Source: Acidobacteriota bacterium (GTDB lineage: Bacteria; Acidobacteriota; Terriglobia; Terriglobales; Acidobacteriaceae). Taken from it: a DNA stretch of 64,000 nucleotides. This document shows positions 1-7,814 of this stretch, in pieces. The stretch spans positions 1 to 64,000 of the forward strand of contig JAJXWA010000005.1 of the NCBI GenBank assembly GCA_021781795.1, given 5' to 3'. The position numbers and the translations under genes are program-made. Below the pieces are notes generated by a model. The model did no database searches. It was not told where the DNA came from and saw only the letters and a program-made list of their open reading frames with translations. The first letter of the stretch is position 1, and each line of letters starts with the position of its first letter.

Positions 1-127
1 CGCGCATGGCCCACTTTGAGACCTGCGGATAGAGCGACTCCTTCTCAAGGTAGAAGCAGTACTTGCAGTCGAGATTGCAGATCGGCCCGATCGGCTTAGC
101 CAGAACGTGGAAGTTGGTGCTGCTCAT
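1..127 (-). CDS. Anaerobic sulfatase-maturating enzyme (radical SAM), N-terminal fragment
   Basis: This is the first 42 codons of a minus-strand gene that runs off the left edge. The product begins MSSTNFHVLAKPIGPICNLD and continues into the radical-SAM cluster motif CNLDCKYC (Cys17, Cys21, Cys24) followed by FYLEKESLYP. The AKPxGPxCNLDCxYCFY signature is characteristic of anaerobic sulfatase maturases, which convert an active-site Cys or Ser of sulfatases to formylglycine in the cytoplasm. The ATG at 127 is preceded on the minus strand by CCGAGG about six bases upstream, which supports this start. The rest of the protein, including the SPASM Fe-S domain expected in the family, lies outside the window, and no sulfatase is visible here. 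Another SPASM-type radical SAM enzyme is possible but less likely given the exact motif context. Confidence 0.85.
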   Translation of the reverse strand, partial: MSSTNFHVLAKPIGPICNLDCKYCFYLEKESLYPQVSKWAMR

Positions 128-413
128 CAAGACCTCGGGAAAGCTGCCGCGGGAGATAACCCATCTACCATTGAGCCAGGCGCAATCACCAGTAACTCTA
201 CTGCATCCGCTGGGAATTCGTCTGCCCCATCGGGCGAAAGGCGCGGCTGTGCGGCAACGGTCGTCGCAACTCGGGGCCTCACAAGCCCTGACATGGCTCG
301 ATGCGAGCGAATTCAAAGAAGTAGCCAGCTGAACTGGATGAGCGTTTTGACGCACGCCAGTGGCGCCTGCGTAATCAGCGGCGATGAAGATTCGGATGAA
401 TTGAGATAAGGCT
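128..413. other. Intergenic region between sulfatase maturase and tRNA-Leu
   Basis: This 286-base stretch should hold the promoter of the minus-strand maturase. I see no open frame with homology and no clear hairpin followed by a T-run. The overlapping plus-strand frames here have Arg/Ser-rich, low-information translations and look spurious. Confidence 0.5.
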
Positions 414-500
414 TGGTGCCGAAGAAGGGACTCGAACCCCCACACCCTTGCGAGTACGTGGACCTGAACCACGCGCGTCTGCCAATTCCGCCACTTCGGC
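414..500 (-). tRNA. tRNA-Leu (anticodon CAG)
   Basis: Read on the minus strand, the gene starts GCCGAAG (500 to 494), which pairs with CTTCGGC (424 to 418); discriminator A follows at 417 and an encoded CCA at 416-414. The anticodon arm is CGTGG-TTCAGGT-CCACG, giving anticodon CAG for leucine. A variable arm longer than usual and a T-arm reading GGGGGTTCGAGTCCC complete a class II (Leu-type) tRNA of 87 nt including CCA. It decodes CUG, a common codon in this GC-rich genome. Confidence 0.96.
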
Positions 501-1048
501 ACGGGACACGTATCTGACAGCATCTCTGCGCCAGACCGGCAGTATCTTTGAGTCTCGCAAATGGCGCAGGCTGTGTCAAATCCGCCGCATCCAGCAACAG
601 GTGGAGCGCAGAAAAATCTTGACTTGCGAGCCGCTATCACGGCATACTCCGCCCACAGTCCGGTCGTACCTGGCCGGCGTCATATTGCAGGTAGTTCCCC
701 CAAACATCTTCCGTGCAAGTACGCGAAGCGCAGTTGCTGATTCCTGTTCTGGCTGAGCAGAATCGGCAACCTGCCTCCGCGAAGGAGCCTCGATCAACAT
801 GCATCCTGAGGACGTCCAGGCAGCAAGTTGCCACCGCTCTCTCTCATCACGAGAGCCGCGTGTAGAAATGCGGATGCCTGGGACCTCTTGCACTGGGCTG
901 TGTGTCGCGCCAGATGCCATCGGCTCTTCGCATGCCCCAGGAGCGGACTATAAGTGCAGACTATTCTTCGCCTTCGTCGTGCAGGATTTGGCACAGAAGA
1001 GCACCGTTTCAGTACGTCGCATGAATTCAGATTGATTGGGAGAAAATG
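501..1048. other. Gene-poor region between tRNA-Leu and a secreted protein gene
   Basis: Apart from the tRNA promoter at 551-579, I see nothing recognisable in this 548-base stretch. Several short frames exist on both strands but their translations have no domain, signal peptide or good ribosome binding site. The right end must contain the promoter of the gene starting at 1049, and GGGAG at 1038-1042 is that gene's ribosome binding site. Confidence 0.5.
551..579 (-). promoter_or_regulatory. Predicted sigma70-type promoter of tRNA-Leu
   Basis: On the minus strand a perfect -35 hexamer TTGACA (579-574) is followed after 17 bases by a weak -10 GAGACT (556-551). Transcription would start near 543, giving a leader of about 43 nt before the tRNA. 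The -35 is consensus, the -10 matches poorly, so this is an inference from motif and position. Confidence 0.5.
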
Positions 1049-1804
1049 ATGAAACCTTTGCGGAATTTCATGATTTGCCTTGCCAGTACCTTCCTCCTCG
1101 TTGCGAGCTCAATCCCAGCCTGGGCCGACGCCTCCAAAGCGGCCGAGGACGCACTCAGTAAGGATCTTCTGGGCAAGGATGTAAAGCCCCTGCTGGATAT
1201 GCCCGCCTACAAGGAGGGCGTGGATATCTACTACGTCGCGCCCAAAGGCAAGCGCTCCGATGACCGGGGTATTGATTTACAGGGACTGACCAAGTGGCTG
1301 AAGGCCAAAGGCGTCGGGGTTGAGAAGGGCGAAGACACGATTATCACAAACGTTAAGTTCGATAGCGAGATGATCGAGATTCATCTGGGCGGCGGCGGCG
1401 AGGGCCGTAGGGGCAGCAATCACGCCAACAAGGTCGGCGCTGGGTTTAAGCGCGCCGGCGGATCGCGGATTAACTTCCGCTACCAGTCGCCTGTGACGGA
1501 CCTGGACCTCCAGCCTGCGATGTTCCTGAAGTTCATGTCGCGGGTGCTCGATGTGAGTGAGATTCAGGGCCAGTTGGATACACAGCAGATGCCGCCCGAC
1601 GACAAGGCCGCCATCGACTCGCACAGTGTCATCAAAGGCATGACCTATCAGATGGTTCTGTTGAGCTTTGGCGACCCCGAGCAAAAGAAGGTGCAGGACA
1701 CCACAGACAACACGTTCCGGGAAACCTGGTACTACCTGAGAGACGGACATCGCTGGGTGCTGCATTTCTTGAACGGAAAGCTGGATCAGATCCAGACCTT
1801 CTGA
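1049..1804 (+). CDS. Secreted protein of unknown function
   Basis: The 251-residue product starts MKPLRNFMICLASTFLLVAS and has a clear Sec signal peptide with cleavage expected after SIPAWA, so it is likely periplasmic or exported. Two ATG codons are adjacent (1046 and 1049); GGGAG at 1038-1042 is six bases from the second, which I prefer. The mature part has no family that I recognise: there is a Gly-rich segment (GGGGEGRRG), and the C-terminal part (SFGDPEQKKV...ETWYYLRDGHRWVLHFLNGKLDQIQTF) resembles the end of small outer-membrane-assembly-like or SmpA/OmlA-like domains, where a phrase such as 'G-DP...E.W.Y..G....V.F..G.L' recurs. That resemblance is an impression only. It is convergent with the next gene, 43 bases away. 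Confidence 0.8.
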   Translation: MKPLRNFMICLASTFLLVASSIPAWADASKAAEDALSKDLLGKDVKPLLDMPAYKEGVDIYYVAPKGKRSDDRGIDLQGLTKWLKAKGVGVEKGEDTIITNVKFDSEMIEIHLGGGGEGRRGSNHANKVGAGFKRAGGSRINFRYQSPVTDLDLQPAMFLKFMSRVLDVSEIQGQLDTQQMPPDDKAAIDSHSVIKGMTYQMVLLSFGDPEQKKVQDTTDNTFRETWYYLRDGHRWVLHFLNGKLDQIQTF

Positions 1805-1847
1805 GATCCCCAACAGAGTGTCGGCCTCCGCTTCGCGAGTCTGGCCG

Positions 1848-2582
1848 CTACGACCCTTGCACCCGCAACAGAAGGCCGGTCCCACTGCGCAGTTCGAGCC
1901 GGCCTCTTTCCTGGACGAGAACAATCTTTCCCTGCTCGTTCGACCGGCTGGCCTGCTCGATGCGCAGACGCGGATAACCATAGACACCACACGCATTCGA
2001 TGAGAAGAGCCAGAATGCCTGGGGCAGCCGGTTCCCAGCGACCTCCGCGCGGCAGGGAAGTCCTCTCTGCGCGCGCGGCATCGCGAGAACCCCATAGGGG
2101 ACCGGCTGGCCAACCACGGTAAGCCCATCCGTTACCGGGCCGCCGCCTCGATACACCTGCTCCCCACCGATCTGCTGGGTGGTGGCGGTTTCCGGCGTGG
2201 TCCCGCGAATCCCCATCTCTTCCGGAACCTGCGCGGCCTCCACCTCGACAAAGGATGCCAGCGCGCGCAGGCTGGTCCTCACGTCGATGGTCTGCCCGTG
2301 GCTTCGAATCGTATCGAACCGAAGCGTGAGTCGCGAGCCCCCGCCGATGTCTGTCGCCGACTCCACAACACGACCCATCACCTTGGCGCCGCGATGCACG
2401 CTTGTGCCCGGAATCGTCTGCATCACCGTGGCCCGGAACGTCTGCCCTGCACGCGCTTTGGCTGCGTTCAAGCTTCTGTCGAGACTGACCGGCAGAATCG
2501 TGCCAGGCGGCAGCGCCGCCTGGCACGCCGCAGTCAGCGGAACGCACAGCGCAGCCACGCCCATCCAGACTCTCATTCCCAT
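1848..2582 (-). CDS. Secreted protein of unknown function
   Basis: This minus-strand gene encodes 244 residues beginning MGMRVWMGVAALCVPLTAAC, a signal peptide possibly with a lipobox-like TAAC. The ATG at 2582 is chosen because GGAGG lies six bases upstream; a TTG six bases earlier is also in frame. The mature N-terminal half (LPPGTILPVSLDRSLNAAKARAG onward, with GTSVHRGAKVMGRV) resembles the beta-rich 'conjugation/TrbI-like' stretches often seen in acidobacterial exported proteins, in which a large number of short beta strands alternate with Gly/Pro turns, but I do not assign a family. The gene is divergent from rsbU, sharing a 150-base control region, and convergent with the secreted protein at 1049-1804. 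Confidence 0.75.
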   Translation of the reverse strand: MGMRVWMGVAALCVPLTAACQAALPPGTILPVSLDRSLNAAKARAGQTFRATVMQTIPGTSVHRGAKVMGRVVESATDIGGGSRLTLRFDTIRSHGQTIDVRTSLRALASFVEVEAAQVPEEMGIRGTTPETATTQQIGGEQVYRGGGPVTDGLTVVGQPVPYGVLAMPRAQRGLPCRAEVAGNRLPQAFWLFSSNACGVYGYPRLRIEQASRSNEQGKIVLVQERGRLELRSGTGLLLRVQGS

Positions 2583-2732
2583 GAACAACCTCCGCGCCTG
2601 CAGCCATACCTGCTAGCGATTGGACAACGGGCGAAGCCTTTAGGATGCCTGCCATCCTTATCCGGATCGCCTGCCACGGCATCCCTGCCAAACCTGGATG
2701 ACCCTGTGTTAGAGTGGGATGCCACGGGGGTC

Positions 2733-3914
2733 ATGCAGGCAATGGCGACGGGAATCGGACTTCCCGGCAGTGGCGAGACGATTGACTTGCAGCAGCAGGT
2801 GGCGCGGCTGCAGGCGCTGCTTGAGACCTCCCGACAGGTCCATGCGACGATACGGGAAGATGAAGTCCTTGACCGGGTGCTGCGCATCGTCGTCCGCGAG
2901 CTGGAGATGGCCGGGGCGGCCTTTCCCGATCTGGACCGCCGCTACGGAGCATTTCCCGAGGGACAGCAGAGTGCCGCTGGCGCACTGCCCATTTTCCTGC
3001 TCGAAGACCGTGACGGACGCCGCCTCACCGAGCTGGTCGTCGCCACGCCGCACGGGCGAGAACTCACGCTCTACGAGGAGGACTTCCTCGAAGGGCTTGC
3101 CCTGCAGGCGGCCGTAGCTCTTGAAAACGCGCGCAACCACGAGCGCAACCTGCAGTGGGCGCGCCTGCAGCAGGATCTGGACGCAGCGCGCAACATCCAG
3201 CGGTCGCTGCTTCCGCAGGAACTGCCGCATATCCCCGGCTACTCCGTGGCCTTTCGGTCCGATACCTGCTATGAGGTCGGCGGAGATTACATCGATATCG
3301 TAGCGCTGCCCGACGGCGGCTTGCTGTTGGCGGTAGCCGACGTAGCCGGCAAGGGCCTGGCATCGGCCATCATGGCGACCAACTTCAGAGCCGCATTCCG
3401 CGCGATGGCCATTCAGGGCCTCCCGATGGACGATTTGGCCACACAGATGAACCAGCACCACTGGACCGAGGGCGAAGAGGCGCGCCGGCGCTACGTGACG
3501 GCGATTTTCATGCGATTGCAGCCGGATACAGGAGAGGTGGAAGCCGTCAATGCCGGCCACAACCCGGGCTTTCTGATCCAGCCGGACGGCAAAAGCTGTC
3601 AGCTTGAATCCTCGGGCACGCCGCTCGGCATGTTGCCCGGCATGGTCTACACCAGCCAGCGCTGCTCATTCACCCCAGGAAGCCGCATCTTGTTCTATAC
3701 CGATGGACTGACCGAGGTTTTCCAGGGGGATGAAGAGTTTGGGTCCGAGCGTCTTCTGGACGCGTTTTCTCGCTGCCCATCGCAAAATGCGGATGATATT
3801 CTCGGTGCATTGTGGACGGCTCTTGCCGAGTTTGGAGGGGACGGTCCGCAATCAGACGATATGACGGCGTTGGCGCTTTGCCGGGGCATGGGCAAGATGG
3901 AGAGCGCGGAATGA
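2733..3914 (+). CDS. rsbU: PP2C-type (SpoIIE) serine phosphatase with GAF-like sensor, RsbU-like
   Basis: The 393-residue protein has a short coiled coil (about 18-40), a GAF-like sensor segment (about 40-135), a linker helix (about 135-160) with the NIQRSLLPQELP signature of SpoIIE phosphatases, and a PP2C-like catalytic domain (about 170-390). Metal-binding acidic motifs EVGGDY (Asp185) and DVAGKG (Asp203), NAGHNP and SDDMT are all present, so it should be active. It is expected to dephosphorylate an RsbV-type anti-anti-sigma protein in the cytoplasm. It overlaps rsbW by four bases (ATGA) and heads rsbU-rsbW-rsbV. I chose the ATG at 2733 because it follows a G-run; an ATG at 2742 is also possible. 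The frame continues open upstream but without a plausible domain. Confidence 0.88.
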   Translation: MQAMATGIGLPGSGETIDLQQQVARLQALLETSRQVHATIREDEVLDRVLRIVVRELEMAGAAFPDLDRRYGAFPEGQQSAAGALPIFLLEDRDGRRLTELVVATPHGRELTLYEEDFLEGLALQAAVALENARNHERNLQWARLQQDLDAARNIQRSLLPQELPHIPGYSVAFRSDTCYEVGGDYIDIVALPDGGLLLAVADVAGKGLASAIMATNFRAAFRAMAIQGLPMDDLATQMNQHHWTEGEEARRRYVTAIFMRLQPDTGEVEAVNAGHNPGFLIQPDGKSCQLESSGTPLGMLPGMVYTSQRCSFTPGSRILFYTDGLTEVFQGDEEFGSERLLDAFSRCPSQNADDILGALWTALAEFGGDGPQSDDMTALALCRGMGKMESAE

Positions 3915-4357
3915 CAAACACGAAGTCCACCAGCGTGGAGGTGCGCCTGCCCTCGCGAATGGGATATGAGAAAGTGGCGATGAGCACCGCGGCCGCGGTG
4001 GCCAAGCTGATGGGCTTTCGCGAGGAACGCATCGAAGACCTGAAGACCGCGGTGGCTGAGGCATGCATCAACGCCATTGAGCATGGTAACCGGCTGAACG
4101 AGGGCCTGTCGGTTGGAGTCGTGCTATCGTCGGTAGACGATACCCTCGAAGTCAAGGTCATCGACGATGGAAAGGGACTGAAGGCTATCCCCCCCAAACC
4201 CGACATCGACCGCAAGATTCACGGCGAAGAAGACCCCCGTGGGATGGGCATGTTTCTCATCCAGGCGCTGGTGGACGAAGCCGAATGGGTCAAGGGCGGC
4301 AACGGAAAAAGCAGTTATGTCAGGCTTGTGATACGGCTGGACAAAGAAGCGGAATAA
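3911..4357 (+). CDS. rsbW: Anti-sigma factor / serine kinase RsbW-like
   Basis: This 148-residue GHKL ATPase-fold protein carries the N box EACINAIEHGN (50-60), the G1 box DDGKG (85-89) and the G2 box RGMG (110-113), all in the right order and spacing for RsbW/SpoIIAB kinases. It is expected to phosphorylate RsbV on Ser and, when free, to sequester a partner, classically a sigma factor. It begins inside the rsbU stop codon (ATGA), indicating translational coupling, and rsbV follows 24 bases downstream. Gene order U-W-V differs from the Bacillus V-W-sigB order and no sigma gene follows, so the target of the switch is unknown. Confidence 0.9.
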   Translation: MTNTKSTSVEVRLPSRMGYEKVAMSTAAAVAKLMGFREERIEDLKTAVAEACINAIEHGNRLNEGLSVGVVLSSVDDTLEVKVIDDGKGLKAIPPKPDIDRKIHGEEDPRGMGMFLIQALVDEAEWVKGGNGKSSYVRLVIRLDKEAE

Positions 4358-4381
4358 TACCCCCAGACGGAGAGTGCGATC

Positions 4382-4741
4382 GTGCAGACAGAAACCAAAG
4401 CACGTGTAGACCGGCTCACTTCCCCCGCCGGACACCCGGTAACCGTGTTGCGATTTGAGGGCGACATCGCCAGTACTTCGAAAGATGCCGTGCTCGGCAC
4501 CTACCAGACCTTGCCGAAGGAGGCGACCAAACTCGTGCTACTGGACTTCACCAAGGTGGACTACATCAACTCCAGCGGCATTGCGCTTGTCATCCAGATG
4601 CTCATCGAGGCCTCCAACGCCAGCCAGAAGGTGTATGCCTTCGGTCTGTCGCCCCACTTCACCAAGGTCTTCACCATGGTGGGAATCACCAAATACGCCG
4701 GTCTCTTCCCCGGACAGACAGAGGCACTCGCGGCGCTGTAG
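4382..4741 (+). CDS. rsbV: Anti-anti-sigma factor, STAS domain, RsbV-like
   Basis: The 119-residue protein is a single STAS domain. The conserved strand-loop-helix DFTKVDYINSSGIALVIQ contains Ser64-Ser65; by analogy to SpoIIAA/RsbV, one of these is the residue phosphorylated by RsbW and dephosphorylated by RsbU. It starts with GTG at 4382, with GGAG nine bases upstream. It completes the partner-switch operon with the two preceding genes. The next gene lies 146 bases away on the same strand. Confidence 0.88.
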   Translation: MQTETKARVDRLTSPAGHPVTVLRFEGDIASTSKDAVLGTYQTLPKEATKLVLLDFTKVDYINSSGIALVIQMLIEASNASQKVYAFGLSPHFTKVFTMVGITKYAGLFPGQTEALAAL

Positions 4742-4887
4742 ATTGATACGCAGATCCGTTTTTCACCGCAATGGAAAAGCGGGCGAAGCTTCATGAGCCA
4801 AGCCCGCACGCCTACGGTTTCTTGCACGTCCTCACGACAGTGTGGCCTGCCCTCGCTCACATCGCTCCATGACGCACTCCGCGTAGA

Positions 4888-6078
4888 ATGGCGGCTATGA
4901 ACCTGCAAGAGATTCAGCGGGCCCTGCGCGACGCAGGCAATGACGGATGGCTCTTCTACGACCATCATCATCGCGATCCGATCGGTGAACGCATCCTCGG
5001 CCTTGACCCGCACGCGCACATCACGCGCCGCTGGTACTACTACGTTCCTGCCGAGGGTGAGCCGCGCAAACTCGTGCATCGCATCGAGCAGGCGCGCCTG
5101 GATGATCTGCCGGGCACCAAAGGCGTCTACTCAAGCTGGCAGGAGCTTGCCGAAGGACTGAAGGCCATGCTCGGCGGCGCTCGGCGCATCGCCATGCAGT
5201 ACTCGCCCAATAACGCCATCATGTACGTCTCCATGGTGGATGCCGGGACCATTGAGTTCCTGCGAGGCCTGCGGAAGGAGATTGTCAGCTCCGCCGACCT
5301 TGTTGCTCAGTTTGAAGCCGTGCTCACCGAGGAGCAGATGGTGAGCCACGCTGCAGCACAGCGCGCCATCGATGCTCTCCTAGCTGAGGCATGGCTGGAG
5401 ATGGGCCGCAGGCTTCGCCCTGCAGACGGTGGACAGGCCGGAATGACGGAGTTTGACATGGTTGTGTGGCTGCGTGAGGCCATGCACCGCGCCGGCCTTG
5501 TGTGGGAGAACGGGCCCAACGTCAGCGTGAACCGCAATACTTCCGACTCCCATTACGAACCCACAGCCGAGCTCTCCGCGCCAATTCGCGACGGCGACTT
5601 TGTTCTGATTGACATCTGGGGGCGGCTCGATCACGCCAATACGATCTTTTATGACATCACCTGGACCGGCGTGGCAGGCCGCGAGCCCAGCGAGCGCGAG
5701 CAGACGGTCTTCGCAACAGTACGCGATGCGCGCGACGCGGCCATCGCCGCCGTTCGCGACGCCTTCTCCCAGCACCGCATCATCCGCGGCTTTGAGGCCG
5801 ACGATGCGGCGCGCAAGGTCATTCGCGATGCGGGCTTCGGCGCCTTCTTTACCCACCGCACCGGGCACAACATCGCCAACGAACTGCACGGGGCTGGTGC
5901 GCACCTCGATAACCTCGAAACTCACGACGAGCGGCGAATTCTTCCCTGCACCTGCTTCTCCGTTGAGCCCGGCATCTACCTGCCGGAGTTCGGCGTGCGC
6001 AGTGAAGTGAACATGCTCACCGCGCCCGGCGAGGCGTGGGTCACCGGCAGGCTGCAAACCGAGTTGGTCAGGATCTAA
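4888..6078 (+). CDS. M24 family metallopeptidase (Xaa-Pro aminopeptidase-like)
   Basis: The 396-residue protein has an N-terminal creatinase/prolidase-like domain (about 1-145) and a C-terminal pita-bread M24 domain (about 150-395). The five metal ligands can be placed: Asp242 (LIDIWG), Asp256 (FYDITW), His327 (RTGHNI), Glu360 (SVEPGIY) and Glu373 (RSEVNM), so an active dinuclear peptidase is expected, probably cytoplasmic because no signal peptide is seen. Substrate could be Xaa-Pro peptides or another N-terminally blocked amide. Starts at 4888 and 4897 are both ATG; the ribosome binding site does not decide between them. Confidence 0.88.
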   Translation: MAAMNLQEIQRALRDAGNDGWLFYDHHHRDPIGERILGLDPHAHITRRWYYYVPAEGEPRKLVHRIEQARLDDLPGTKGVYSSWQELAEGLKAMLGGARRIAMQYSPNNAIMYVSMVDAGTIEFLRGLRKEIVSSADLVAQFEAVLTEEQMVSHAAAQRAIDALLAEAWLEMGRRLRPADGGQAGMTEFDMVVWLREAMHRAGLVWENGPNVSVNRNTSDSHYEPTAELSAPIRDGDFVLIDIWGRLDHANTIFYDITWTGVAGREPSEREQTVFATVRDARDAAIAAVRDAFSQHRIIRGFEADDAARKVIRDAGFGAFFTHRTGHNIANELHGAGAHLDNLETHDERRILPCTCFSVEPGIYLPEFGVRSEVNMLTAPGEAWVTGRLQTELVRI

Positions 6079-6118
6079 ATCAAAGCAAGCCGCCCCGGTG
6101 CGATATAGTCGAAGAGGA

Positions 6119-6523
6119 ATGGCTGGAACCACGACCAAGATTGCCGCGCCAGACAAGGCTCAGGGCTTTGTTTACCTCCCTCTGATTCTGGGCTGGCTGG
6201 TGCCCGGCGCAGGCCACTTCCTGTTGCGCAAATGGGGCCGCGGCGCGCTGCTCGCACTCGCGATCGTCGGCATGTTTGTCCTCGGCCTGTCGATGCAGGG
6301 CGAGGTCTACTCGAACGCCCACGACATTCTGGACATGCTCGGCTTTGTCGGCGATCTCGGAAACGGACTGCTCTACCTCGCCAGCCGTGTCCTGAGCCTC
6401 GGAGCCGATCATGTGCAGGTCACGACGGGCGACTATGGTACCCGCTTCATCGTAGTGGCGGGGTTGCTCAACGTCATCGCAGCGGTTGATGCCCATAATC
6501 TGCGGACCGGGAGGAAGGCGTAA
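6119..6523 (+). CDS. Small multi-spanning membrane protein (DUF6677-like)
   Basis: The product of about 134 residues begins MAGTTTKIAAPDK and has predicted membrane segments near 24-34, 40-55 and 105-120, starting with GWLVPGAGHFLLRKWGRGALL. The 'PG-GH--L----RG-L' pattern resembles TM2/DUF6677-type small membrane proteins common in acidobacteria; the family name is from memory and not certain. GAAGAGGA precedes the ATG at 6119 very closely; a GTG at 6098 is an alternative. Its TAA overlaps the ATG of the next gene. Confidence 0.7.
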   Translation: MAGTTTKIAAPDKAQGFVYLPLILGWLVPGAGHFLLRKWGRGALLALAIVGMFVLGLSMQGEVYSNAHDILDMLGFVGDLGNGLLYLASRVLSLGADHVQVTTGDYGTRFIVVAGLLNVIAAVDAHNLRTGRKA

Positions 6524-6702
6524 TGTTCACGCCATCGCACTTTCTCGCGGTGCTTCTGTTTGCACTGTGCGCATCCACCGTCTTCGGCATCACGCAGCGC
6601 GACACGCCCGTAAAGATGTTCCGCTACGGAGCGTACTGCTTCATTCTCTTTGTGGGTTCGGCAGTCGCCATCAGTTGGGTCATGTTCTTCATCGCTCGCT
6701 GA
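6523..6702 (+). CDS. 59-residue membrane protein, coupled to the preceding gene
   Basis: The frame ATG(6523)-TGA(6702) encodes MFTPSHFLAVLLFALCASTV followed by a short polar loop (GITQRDTPVKMFRYG) and a second hydrophobic helix ending VMFFIAR, so two transmembrane helices with a cytoplasmic or periplasmic basic loop. The ATG shares bases with the upstream stop (TAATG), and GGGAGGAAGG lies 5-14 bases upstream inside the previous gene, an excellent ribosome binding site. This makes translation very likely despite the short length. I recognise no family. It probably works with the preceding membrane protein. Confidence 0.72.
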   Translation: MFTPSHFLAVLLFALCASTVFGITQRDTPVKMFRYGAYCFILFVGSAVAISWVMFFIAR

Positions 6703-6760
6703 CGCGGCCTACCTCATTCAGGCGCGCATGTGCGCTTTTGAGTCTTGCGCAGAGCCGCTG

Positions 6761-7264
6761 CTACTGCTGGATGACCTTCTGCGATGTCCCCGAAAAAAGC
6801 ATGGCTGCGCCCGGAATGATCTTGTACACGAGTCCGAATGCGTAACTCACATTAACTTTTACAATGCACCCCTGACTGTTCGCTGTGGTGCACGCAGTGC
6901 AGTTCTTCGTGCAATCTGGCGTGGTGCCAGGCCAGGTTGTGGTCACCGTGATCTTCGAGGGATCGATTCCCGCCGTAGCCAGGCTCTGAACATAGTTGGA
7001 TACGTCGCTCGCCGCTGCGTTGCAGGAATAGCTCACCGTGAACTTGGGCGGAGCCGAGGTTGAGCACGCCAGAGACCAGTCCGCGCCACGCACAATTGCA
7101 TAGCGTGCTCCTGCCTGAGCCGCAGAGGTTACAAAGTGATAGGCATACATCGACAAGCTCAACTCGATGATGCCGAATAGAATCGTGAACAACACCATTG
7201 CCGAGATCGCGAACTCAACCAGTTCGCTGCCGCACTCGTCCCTGAGAATCGCCTTCCAGCGCAT
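6761..7264 (-). CDS. TadE-like pilus assembly protein
   Basis: The 167-residue protein starts MRWKAILRDECGSELVEFAI, the typical TadE/pseudopilin N-terminus (Gly-Ser-x-x-Val-Glu-Phe followed by one hydrophobic helix, here VLFTILFGIIELSLSMY). The Glu at position 16 corresponds to the conserved Glu5 of prepilin-peptidase (TadV)-processed pseudopilins. The exported remainder is rich in Cys and Thr (CTKNCTACTT) and so may be disulfide-bonded. AGGGA lies six bases before the ATG at 7264. It is the last gene of a TadG-TadE-TadE set, 86 bases after the other TadE. The Flp pilin, TadA ATPase and secretin are not in the window. Confidence 0.85.
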   Translation of the reverse strand: MRWKAILRDECGSELVEFAISAMVLFTILFGIIELSLSMYAYHFVTSAAQAGARYAIVRGADWSLACSTSAPPKFTVSYSCNAAASDVSNYVQSLATAGIDPSKITVTTTWPGTTPDCTKNCTACTTANSQGCIVKVNVSYAFGLVYKIIPGAAMLFSGTSQKVIQQ

Positions 7265-7350
7265 TTCTATCCCTGCTTCCTGCCCATCACCCGGTTGGCC
7301 TGCCCTAGCGGAGCTCCTTGATTCTGGCTTCAGTGTGACGGCCCATAAAC

Positions 7351-7809
7351 TTAACTGCCTCCGCTGCGCATCGTGGCCGAGTCCACAATCTTGATGGAAG
7401 AAGCAATCCCCGTCCATGGAATGATCGGCTTGTAGTTCGCGGACACGGCTACGGTTACCCGATACACGACATTCGTAGTGCATGCTGGCGTCGTCACACA
7501 GCTTGCCGAAAAGGACGTCCCGTCCGAGCACTCGCAGCCATAACTCGGTGTCGTCACCGTCAATCCTGGAACATCCGGCGCGTCCGAAGTTGCTGCGGTC
7601 TGCATTCCCGCAGTATCCGTTGGGTTCTGCGCGCCGTACTCTGCACCCGCATGTGCCGCACCCGCTACTTCCATCGCGAGGTAATACGCTCTGCCAAAAT
7701 CGACCGCGCCAAAGAGCACCAGAAGAAGCAGTGGAAGCGACAGCGCCATCTCCACGAGACTTCCTCCGCTCTCTTCCGATAAAAGTGAATGGATACCTTT
7801 GCGCTTCAT
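7351..7809 (-). CDS. TadE-like pilus assembly protein
   Basis: This 152-residue protein starts MKRKGIHSLLSEESGGSLVE and continues into one strongly hydrophobic helix (MALSLPLLLLVLFGAVDFGR), a canonical TadE-type minor pseudopilin. The processing motif is GGSLVEMAL. The exported part is about 115 residues with four Cys in a CECSDG...SCVTTPACTT arrangement. It is encoded five bases downstream of the TadG-like gene and upstream of a second TadE, so the three are presumably one transcript and one assembly apparatus at the cell envelope. Confidence 0.87.
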   Translation of the reverse strand: MKRKGIHSLLSEESGGSLVEMALSLPLLLLVLFGAVDFGRAYYLAMEVAGAAHAGAEYGAQNPTDTAGMQTAATSDAPDVPGLTVTTPSYGCECSDGTSFSASCVTTPACTTNVVYRVTVAVSANYKPIIPWTGIASSIKIVDSATMRSGGS

Positions 7810-7814
7810 ACCGT

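Noticed and set aside
6722..6739. GCGCGCATGTGCGCTTTT as a terminator between convergent genes
   Set aside because: With a realistic loop only four base pairs form, too weak to call.
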